A stretch of 64,000 nucleotides of DNA from Ceratodon purpureus (taxonomy: Eukaryota > Streptophyta > Bryopsida > Pseudoditrichales > Ditrichaceae): NCBI GenBank assembly GCA_014871385.1, contig CM026424.1:17693542-17757541 (forward strand), read 5' to 3'. The position numbers and the translations under genes were made by a program. Shown piece by piece: positions 55,271 through 64,000 of the stretch; positions within the stretch are counted from its first letter, which is position 1; each line of letters starts with the position of its first letter. Below the pieces are notes generated by a model. It saw only the letters and a program-made list of their open reading frames with translations, made no database searches and was not told the origin of the DNA.

Positions 55271-56984
55271 ATGATCACAGTTGCCATGTCTTTCTCTAAT
55301 ACTCTTTCAGTGTACTATGTAACTCATGTGGTTCCATTCTGTTAGAGTTTGGCTTCCCAACTCGTGGTCTTCTATTTTTGCTGGTGGAAAATTATTGATG
55401 CAGTTTTGAACACATATTGTGATTCAGGTCGTGAGGAGATGATTTCGTACCAAGAGGTTGCAGACACTATGAGAGTTGCATGCGGTAAAGACTTGTGTCC
55501 TCCCAACTGAATAAGGTATCTAAAACAACCTAGAGCTCCAAGTTTTGTTTGTTTGCAACTTTAGTTCCCAGTGATTGTGTAATTTCAAATTTTCTTTTAG
55601 AATTCAGTATAGAATCTGTGATAATGACTGGGTTTGATGAGCTGCTTTGATACAGCTTGTGCATCCGATAATGAAGACGTCTGACACAGATAAGAATGAT
55701 GTTTCGAACTTTAAAGAGTTCTGTTGTCTCCTGCACAACGCGACACAACCTGAGATTTGAGGAAGAAACAATTTTACGCCTTGCTTGATGTATCGTTATA
55801 AAACATCGGCTCATGAAAAACTCCCTTGGAAGCTCTTTATGTGTAACATAGACTGTTCTTTTCGTTTTACCATGTTTTCAAGCAAACTCTTAAGTTTTCT
55901 CTCAATCCCCTTGTGTCAAACGTCTGAAGCTTAACCCCGCTATGCCAGACAGAACATCTCTTTCTGCTCTGTCCGTTCATAGCTGGCCGCCTTCGAAGAT
56001 GGTCTCATCCGTTTAAGTTACTGAACATGATCCGCATGATGTGGAGATGGAACACCGACATTTCATTCCAGGCCAAATACTTTAAGATTACAAGGTCATT
56101 ATTTGTACACTGCGGATACCCCAGAAGTTTTAGTCAGTCAGAAATGTTGAACGTCAGGAGTACTTTGCACGAAAGTAGAACAAAAGAACTCATATAATGA
56201 GATTCTGCATCAATCACAAAGATGGATTAAAACGCACTATTATTTACACCATCAGCCGGTAGCTGTGTTGCAGAAGGCCCTTTCACCAATATCCTCTGTT
56301 TACTGTATACGTAGGTATCCAAATTTGGGCTCGTCTGCATTTTCAACCAAGAAAGTTTGATCCCACGCCTTTGAACCTTCTTACAAAACTGCGTATGCAC
56401 CTTCTCACACGATTGCATTTCACCGCAACTCAATATTACAGAAGCCCTACTTATGTTGAACAAACAGCCGCTGCCTCCTGTGCCATGCACACAAGCCAGC
56501 AAGCGTAGGTGAATGATCGAGCAAGGGGTTCTAGCTGTCGAAGTCACCCAACTTCCTTCGTCCTCTTCAGTGGGTGGAACACCAACTTTCAGCTTCCCAA
56601 CGGGTATTGCCATCACCAGAAACAAGGAGAGGCCACATCACTTTGGGACAATCTGCAGGCATGACACCAATACTTGTTGCATCTGAGCCATCATTTTTTT
56701 CGTTCTTCAACATCAGCCAATTTGGTTTCTGCAAGCAGGGTCAATCAGTGCTGCACTTCAGTTCTGTGAACATTACACCGTGCATATCACGAAGCACCTG
56801 GATGTGAACTTGAATACTGTATGGTAGCTCTACTAAAACGATGGTCTGCTACAACTCTCAACCAAATGCTTCAGATACGTGCTACCCCACCCCCAAAGCA
56901 TGTGGTGAAAAATTTCGGTTAAGCCCAGGTTACATGTTCGTGGAAAACTGGTCCTACTTTGACAACATGACCCACGAAGCTTAC
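55271..56984. other. Intergenic or 3' region of the SERK-like gene
   Basis: On the minus strand a possible exon near 56600-56730 (KPNWLMLKNEKNDGSD after a TTGCAG acceptor) could continue the SERK-like gene. No kinase motifs (VAIK, HRD, DFG, APE) are seen on that strand. Confidence 0.35.
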
Positions 56985-59772
56985 ATTTTGGAAGATCTTG
57001 TGAGTGCTTCCGGTTCTGACATACGATGATCGTCAAGCCCAGGATCAGGAATACCAGTACAGCTGCAGAAATGGCGCTAGCCAGAATGATGACCTTCCGG
57101 TTCTTGGACTCTGCATCAAAGAATCGCAACAAAAGTGACAACTGTGAGTTTGCATCAAGGTATGGAGATTCTCAACGAAACGCATCATTCAAGTTCGCTC
57201 CAGTGTCATCTTGCACCAAACTGGGGTTTTCAGTATTTTCCAGAAAGAACTCATAGCACTTGTGAGACTGATTCCCAAATTCGAACAGAGGTTTTGGACC
57301 ACCCTAATATGAAAATGAAGTTATTCACTAAATTCTGGCAGTTTCTTCAAACTTTGGCAGTTCAGGAAGTCCTCTCTAAACACGAATATGTAGTGTATTT
57401 TGAACCTCCAAGTCTCATTTTGGCAGGCATAAAATTGCGAAAGTAATGAATATCTCCAATGAAACTGTGTGCGGCCTTCAAGAGCTGGATTTCTGGCAAC
57501 TTTGTAGCGTACCTTGGTTTGGAGGAGCCATTTCGTTTGGTGGCGATAGTGTTGAGCCTGGAGAAGAAGATGAAAATGGGGCTTGACCGGGACAATCTTG
57601 GTTAACCAATGATCCACACAAGTTAATGTTTCCGATAAAACTGCGCAATGTGACAACAAGACCTTTCTTGTAAGGTACACGCACAGGCGTTTGCAAACAC
57701 ATATCCTAGTTTGCTTTTTCATGCCCGGCGAACAATGACAGGAACAGTGCAAGAGCATACCACGACGGAGGAAAGTAAGAGATCAACTCTAGTAGATAGC
57801 AATCAGAGTTTATTCGTCAGCAATATGCCTTCAGCGCGCGACGACTGGAATTCTGACAACATGCTACCCTAAGCAAACATCCCAGCTCGGCAATGTTTGC
57901 TTAAGGCTGGCAATGCAACTCAAGCAGTAATCATTTCAACTTTTGGAATTTACGGTCCAACGCATTGAGGCACCTGATGGGTGTGAAACGCGAGAAAGAA
58001 CCATTGTTCGGAACTTCCCCTGTCAAGTCGTTATACGACAGGTCCCTGTAAAAGATAGTGCAACAAAGTTGTTACAGGAACAATCTCAGACACCCGCTTT
58101 CCATTTAGAAAGTAGATGCGACGGTGGGAAGGACCAACACAAGCTCTTCACAAGATGAAAATCGTTTGGGTTCCATCTAGTTGAAATCTCGGATAACTCA
58201 AGGTCACAAGGAAGCTTACAGCTGCTGTAGTCCCGCAATGTTAGTTAGGGAAGAAGGGATGGAACCACTCAAGCTATTGTTGTTCAGTCGCCTGCCCACA
58301 ATAAGCTCACAACCAACCGACGTGTTAGAAGACGTTCAAATGCAGGGAAGTGAAATTTTCCAGAACCGAACCAACTGAAAAAGTGACGAAGCTCTGGACA
58401 TAGAATTTCCACACCAAGAGTATTCAACTTGTGGGTGAACAGGACATACAGAAATAGCAGATTGCTCAGCTGCCCTAGACTATCTGGTATGTTGCCAGTG
58501 AAGTTGTTTTGATAAAGGTCCAGGCTGACAAGAGCAGTAAGATTTCCCAGCTCTTTGGGTATTAGTCCAGAAAAGTTGTTACCATACAGCTCCCTGCATT
58601 GGCGACACCAGGAAAGAGCGATTAGGAGTGAACCTTTGTCATCAGTGATGGGCCCCCTGGCCACCGACGACCAAGAGAAACACACTCGCAAATGACACCG
58701 TAGCGGCCCGACTTTATCTTGGTCGAAGTAGAGTAAAACCAAGACCAGAGAGCGTCACGATCTGAATCCCTGAGGCTCCTCTCTTCCTCATTCAGTGACC
58801 GTAACGTGACCTCAATTCCGGACTGTTTCCAGAATTTTACTTAGTCTAACTGATGGCATTTCGAAGTCTCCGGAATTGATGTCGATCAGTCTCCAAGGGG
58901 GTTCAGGTATACTTACAGGTATTTGAGGTGGGAAAGGACCCCAAGTTCTGGAGCCAGTGATCCCGACAGGCCAGCATTCCCTAGATCCCTGTAAGTGACA
59001 CAATGCACTAAGAGCATGAGAATACTATATATGCAGAACCTTCTGCTCCGTCAACTACAGCCACCGGATGTGGTCCAGTTGTACGCTCTAGACCACCATA
59101 ATACCAGATCAGTCGGTGGACAGAATGTCTTTTTTCCGTTTGTAGATGATGATCTAATTCAATTAACATGGAAAAAATGCATAACATCCAGTCCGGATCC
59201 CACTGATGGGCCGTTAGGTTCGCTGTCGCTGCAAGGATATGCCATTTCCAGTGCTTGTGGCTTGGCTAGTTCAATGGTTCTCAGTGTGACCCGCCAAGTA
59301 ATGACACAGACACATAGTTTCAGCATTGTGACTAGTCAGGGAAGCGAAGATGAACATAAAATATGCGACATGTACAGCAAATGAAAGGGACCTACATTCG
59401 AATGACTCTGCTATCGGCCATATCGCAGGTAATATGAAGAAAGGGGCAGGGATTAATAAGATTAGCATCCCAGTTCTTTGTCCAGTCGGGTGGGTTGATC
59501 AAATTGTCCCGGAAAGCGATGAGAGCGTCGACTGTATAGCCACAAAATGTGCACTTCGTTATATTATAAGTTCAGGCTTAACACAGAAACACGATGATAT
59601 TCAGAATCGACGGACTGGCTATGCATTACAGATGCGAGATTGACCTAAAGTTTATTAGTCAAGCAAGACTGAACTGATGCGTACCTTCATAGATACCCAT
59701 CTGAGAGACGCCGGTCGGTATCAACGCGCTCAGGAGGACAAGGCACCACCACAGAGCCAGCTGAGGAGACAT
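56985..59772 (-). CDS. SERK-like LRR receptor, ectodomain and membrane segment, no kinase seen
   Basis: Eight minus-strand exons join in frame: 59685-59772, 59396-59531, 58917-58988, 58450-58593, 58220-58291, 57974-58045, 57513-57640 and 56985-57110. The four LRR-only exons of 72, 144, 72 and 72 bp, all in phase 2, match the conserved SERK/BAK1 exon plan. The product has a signal peptide ([17 protein letters not shown]), an N-cap ([20 protein letters not shown]), about five LRRs ([80 protein letters not shown]), the Ser-Pro hinge typical of SERKs ([23 protein letters not shown]) and a membrane helix ([25 protein letters not shown]). SERKs are co-receptors for brassinosteroid and immune receptors. 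After a GTAAGC donor at 56984 no juxtamembrane or kinase exon is found within at least 2 kb. It may be a kinase-less receptor or a truncated duplicate. Confidence 0.78.
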
Positions 59773-59854
59773 GGCTAGCTAAAGAGAATGTTGGAGATCA
59801 GAGTTGACTGCCTCGCTGGTGATTACAACGGTTGCACGGAGCTATGCACCGAAC

Positions 59855-59867
59855 TATGTATATAGAG
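59855..59867 (-). promoter_or_regulatory. TATA box of the SERK-like gene
   Basis: TCTATATACATAG on the minus strand lies about 85 bp upstream of the ATG at 59772, a suitable distance for a short leader. Confidence 0.5.
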
Positions 59868-59879
59868 ACTGCCCCAATT

Positions 59880-60499
59880 CCATCACGAACATGCGAGTCA
59901 GCCGTGAGCATGCGGCTGAACTCACTTCCAATGGGACACGACCAGTGGGTGGATATCTCTCAAAGTCAAGAATGAAATGACTGACTTCACATGGGGATTC
60001 CTCACCTTCAGTTCTCATCCGGGGAAATGTGGAATCTCCCCTTCCATCTGCCGGAGCGGGGCCTGCTGCACGAGAGCAGAATCCGCAGATCTGCCCACCA
60101 GATTCGCAGTCCGCCGCACCAATGGGGTTGAGCATTTTCAGCATGCACTGTGCACAGCACCGGCAGCATCTGGGGTGTAGCAACGGCGCCACACTGGCTT
60201 TGTTAGCAAGGGCAACGGGAATCTGCTGGTCGTCACACAGTCAACAGCTGACAGCCATCCCGATTCCATCCCACGATTCGATTCCTATTTTGCGGAGTTG
60301 GATACCTGGAGTGTGGAATGTGCAAATGGCGGACGTTTCAGTGTCTCGGGGAGATGCCAGAGTGGGTGGAGTTTGGATGTGCAGTTCAGAGTGCTCGTGG
60401 GTGTGAAGTGCAACAATGTTCCTCACCAGAATGCACAGTTGTGATCTCATTGTCGGGTTCTGCAAACCTTTTGTATGGTCACGAAGTGGATTCCAGGCC
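59880..60499. other. Intergenic
   Basis: Upstream flank of the SERK-like gene. Overlapping short ORFs at 59854-60527 have no family motif. Confidence 0.4.
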
Positions 60500-60655
60500 G
60501 GAGGGTGGTTGGGTTACGGTTCGTTAAGTCGAGATTCTAGGAACAAATTCTATTTTTTTTCGCCATTGGGGATCATCATGAGTCTGAAAGGACTGAATCT
60601 CGAGTGAATTTGATTGGGGTAGGGATTGACTTGCTGGGCCTGTGCTTTTGAGCAT
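60500..60655 (+). repeat. Dispersed repeat, about 155 bp, copy 2
   Basis: Diverged copy of 43850-44003. It runs directly into the broken edge of the 737-bp element relative. Confidence 0.7.
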
Positions 60656-61221
60656 TAGTTCTAAATTCTGAAAATGAACTTTTCCAAAGTCTTAATTTCT
60701 TCATTTGGTGCCCTCTATTGTCTCATATAGAGGATATTTTTTCCAATATGAAATCAATGTTCAGTGAAAAAAAACTCACAAAAAGGACCGTAGAAGTGAC
60801 CCTCTTAAAAAACATCCTTGCGGTGCTTTTGGAATTGTAAACCAATTAACAAGTGTATGAAATGACCATTTTAGAATACCTCTCAAACTTATGGAAGGCA
60901 GGACGCCATTAAATATTATTTTTTAGATAGTTTTGATTCTTTTTTAGCCACAAATTTTATCAAATGACTGCATTCACTTTGCTTGGATTGAAAGCCTTCG
61001 TACAATAACTTTAAAGTGTCTCTTTTGCACGAAAATTTTCTAAAGTGTCTACTTCGTACAAAAAATTTCAAAGTTGTAGGAAAACAAGTTGAGGATCTAT
61101 ATTATCCAAAAAAAATGAACTCAATTACATCTTTCCATCACTTTTGTGCAATTTATGCAAAAGGGCTGAAATTGACATTTAGATAAACACTTCTTTGGTC
61201 CACTTTACTGTGCTTCCCCCC
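60656..61221. mobile_element. Beheaded relative of the 54131-54867 element
   Basis: From TTAGTTCTAAATTCTGAAAA onward the sequence follows 54338-54867 (AACTTTTCCAAAGTCTT, TTTCTTCATTTGG, CCCTCTATTGTCT) and ends in the same right terminus, GTCCACTTTACTGTGCTTCC plus a C run, at 61221. The left 200 bp and left TIR are missing, replaced by the dispersed repeat. Confidence 0.7.
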
Positions 61222-61944
61222 TACACTCTCTCAAATAATTTTCAGGATTCTAAAACTCATTTGGCAGTTGTATAATTGTTGTAGTGATAGATGGACTTTG
61301 TACTTCGTTAATCTCTAAATGTTCTTGATGATTTTAGACTCAAAATTGCCTTTCCATACCTCTATGTGAAGCCAGCGACGCTATCCTGTGAGCGGTGAGC
61401 GGTGAGCACTAAATTTTCAATTCCGGTAAAAATTTGAATTTTTGAATTTTTTTTTGAATTTTTTTGAGAGCAATCAAACAATGATGAGCAATTTAGGAGA
61501 CTTCGTTGGAATATATGAATGCAAATAAAGTAGACCCTATAACCGTAGAATCAATAAAATGTGAATGGTTGGAGGGAAAATCTTACTGTTTAAGTCACAT
61601 ACAGAATGTATATCCAATTTTTTAAAAAAAATTTAAATTTTTTTTTTTATTGCATTTTTGTGCTCGCGGATACAAGAGAAGAATATTTCGAAGGTATGAT
61701 GGAATATTCTTCTCTCGGATCCGAGAGAAGAATATTCCCTAACCTTGGAAGATTTTTTTTTTTTGCTTTCATTTTACCACAAACACATTCGAGAGGTGGA
61801 CAATATATAAATAAATAGTGACCTTTATTTATGTTCTGCGGATTCCAAATCCATCACAAAGCCAAAAAAAATCAATTCCGCTATTCATATAATGTATTCT
61901 TGAACTGTATTGGTCACTTAATTTCACAGTCTAACCATAAGAAA
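61222..61944. other. Intergenic flank of the MULE gene
   Basis: It contains a GAGCGGTGAGCGGTGAGC triplet at about 61390-61408, T-rich runs, and the perfect palindrome at 61701-61738 listed separately. Confidence 0.5.
61701..61738. repeat. Perfect 38-bp palindrome
   Basis: GGAATATTCTTCTCTCGGA and its exact reverse complement meet at a central GGATCC with no spacer. A third, partial copy (AGAGAAGAATATTTCGAAGG) lies at 61675-61694. Flanking bases at 61700 and 61739 do not pair. Confidence 0.92.
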
Positions 61945-64000
61945 CTACTGAAGCGGTTCAGCAACTTTGGCCATCTCCAGAACACGCATAACTTCGTTGA
62001 AGCTGAAGCTAGGGGCGTGCATAAAAGTATCAACCTTGTAATCCATCTCACATAGATAGCGGAAGATATAATAAACATGTTTGCAGTACTTCCACTGGCC
62101 TCTTTTGCCAAGGGTTTCCAAAGTCATTTTCATGAAGTCGGGGCAAGTACATCCAGAGAAGTCCGTCATGGTGATACAATATATCGTTTCACTTGGACTC
62201 TTCAAGGAGATGACGCAGCCAAATCCTGGAAATGGAATCGATGTGACACTTGTCACCCAATAGTTGTTCATGAGACCCGCGGTGCTCCACTTGTTGCGGT
62301 GGTCGGAGGTAGGAGCGTCAGAACTTCTCCTCATGGCATATTCGTTTCAAGTCGTGGAGTGTGTATCCGGATCGACAGGAACCGGGAAATGACTCCTTGG
62401 AAGCGGCATATTAGCAGAAACCTGGAACTGACGACGAGGTGATAGTACCCCACGTTGTTGGAGTTGGAAGCTAGCCTCTTCAAGAGCCAAAATCTCTTTG
62501 ATGGTCAAGTTCGTGCCCTTTTTCACAGACCAACTCTGCGGGATAGATGGCCAGTCGATCACAAACAACTTCTTTGTGCCCTTCACACATCTATTAATGT
62601 CATCGGCGCAAAACCAGAAGTCAGTAGAAATATGGCGATCAGTTCTAAACTCCTTCTTCAGCCCTACATATGTAGAAGCAGGCGTACCATGTGTACCTCG
62701 GCGCACTCGGGTATCGTACTTCTCATTTGTATAAGCCTCCATTACTTGGCATTTTCGATTAGACTTGCCGGACAGTCTGACAATGTGCCACTTAGACGGG
62801 TCGCAATCTATCTCCTGCACTGAAGTAGTGTGTTCAACACCGAAGTCAGGTTGAGAGAGAGCCTCCTCAATGCGTGCTCTGGTGGATCTCGTGCCATCAC
62901 GAGGAATGGAATAATTCACTGTATCATAGCGATGCAAGTCATGACTCGAACCAGGCGGCAAATCTAACTTCCGTTTTGTAGATCCAAAGATCTCTGCACC
63001 TTCCAAGCCTCCTTTCTTTGTTAGTAAATCCTCGGCTCCCAGGTAGGAATTAACTGCCTCAGCAATAAACTTGGGGTCACCAGAGCGTTGAGCGTGGCGT
63101 AAACAAAGTTCTGCTCTGTCTGGACCTTTACCGCCCTTTCCTCCCTTCGGCCAAGACCGATAACTTGTGATCTGCATGAATGCTCGGATCATATCATCTA
63201 CTATTGCCTCCTACAAACAGGTCATTGTATTTCCTGATTGTTGAAGCCATCTGTTATGCACGGTTTCCGCAAGGTTGCAGGAAGGCATGTCGGCTCTCTT
63301 GTCAAGGGTAAGATCCTGGGAAATACAATAAATAAATCATGTCATTTTCAGGATTAAAGATAAAAAGCAAGGTATACTACTACTTGACGGAAGGTTTAGA
63401 GATGAATGAACTTACGAGCTCCATCGAGCCTCTCCATTGTCTGTATCAAAAGTGCTAGAAAGCCATCCAATCATTTAGATGACGCCTTCCTTCTTTAGTT
63501 GTGGCGCCTGACAAAAGCCACCACCCGCGGATGACGTTGTACTGCGCTTTTGCTTCCTCTTGGATCTTTGCGTCCTTCCATACTTTGCACAAAGCTTTGT
63601 GTTGGTCTTGAAAGCTTGGCAAGATATTCCGAGAAGTAGCCCTTAGAAGGCATTTTGTCCAGTGGAAAAGACAAGTGCGCTCGCGTTCTTCCATAGGATC
63701 ATTGGGATCTCCGTTCCTATACACCTTCCGAACAGCGTGCCAGTTGGCTTCAGCATTGTCAGCCATGAATCCTTTGAAATTTGTATTTTCAAGGCAGTTC
63801 TTGCGCATAGCTTCATTGAGCTAGAGCCAAAATAACTCCTGAGCAGCAGCATCTTCAGATTGCATATCACAAAGGGCAATTGTCATAACTTTACAATACT
63901 TACTGTCATAAACGTGGCATGCCATAGTGGTCCAATCAGCTACACGCCTAACATGGTCAAACATGATCCAGCAGTCTTGAAGATCACCTCCAGGCTGCAT
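61945..64000 (-). pseudogene. MULE-type transposase gene with SWIM zinc finger, partial and interrupted
   Basis: The gene enters from the right edge on the minus strand. The first part (64000-63455) has transposase strings: WTTMACHVYDSKYCKVMTIAL, MQSEDAAAQELFW, NFKGFMADNAEANWHAVRKVY and ERTCLFHWTKCLL. After an intron of about 100 bp (donor near 63410, acceptor near 63317), MPSCNLAETVHNRWLQQSGN and IRAFMQITSYRSW continue. A central region of unknown fold follows (63192-62350). The SWIM finger comes next (CTCPDFMKMTLETL to YCKHVYYIF, pattern CxC and CxH), with the end at 61945. Stops are visible at 63821-63823 (TAG), near 63213 and near 62347, so this copy is probably inactive. This family of long MULE-like proteins is common in non-seed plants, to my recollection. 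No terminal inverted repeat was identified. Confidence 0.75.

Overview
The window is nuclear DNA of a land plant. Its genes have many GT-AG introns and belong to plant families: an LRR-extensin, an alpha-expansin, an AWPM-19 membrane protein, an ESCRT-III SNF7 protein, a SERK-type receptor and B3 domains. The mixture of transposon relics (a SWIM-type MULE, a pogo-like element, a piggyBac element) and a C-type lectin domain fused to an LRR-extensin suggests a non-seed plant such as a bryophyte or lycophyte. That placement is inference. No organelle or bacterial DNA is seen.

Positions 1-24 kb are gene-poor and AT-rich. They hold a 320-bp foldback element, a broken protein-kinase gene between inverted GC-rich repeat clusters, a TIR element with a tRNA-like segment, a multi-exon fossil of the MSH3 mismatch-repair gene, a possible plastid-targeted two-exon gene, a tiny membrane-protein ORF, a dead pogo-like transposase and a mariner-type MITE with an internal satellite.

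Positions 24-43 kb hold most of the intact genes. These are a possible mitochondrial first exon, an LRR-extensin with C-type lectin and EGF-like ends (25705-28497), an intronless DWNN-RING gene (31728-32579, minus), the six-exon SNF7/VPS32 gene (37062-38587), a three-exon alpha-expansin (39262-40363, minus) and a three-exon AWPM-19 gene (41360-42574). The last two are divergently arranged. MITEs and a truncated LINE with a 13-bp target duplication lie between them.

Positions 44.8-53.9 kb form one transposon of 9,101 bp. It has identical 16-bp terminal inverted repeats flanked by TTAA on both sides, so it is a piggyBac-superfamily element. It carries a spliced piggyBac transposase gene, with all catalytic aspartates present but two in-frame TAG codons, and a separate three-exon gene for a protein with two B3 DNA-binding folds. 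A 118-120-bp minisatellite lies between the two genes. A plant B3 regulator as piggyBac cargo is the most striking finding.

Positions 54-64 kb hold a new 737-bp MITE and a beheaded relative, an EF-hand exon fragment, a SERK-like receptor gene (minus) whose ectodomain and membrane segment splice in frame but with no visible kinase, a perfect 38-bp palindrome, and a MULE transposase gene with a SWIM zinc finger running off the right edge.

All family calls come from reading motifs and splice sites by eye. No search was run.
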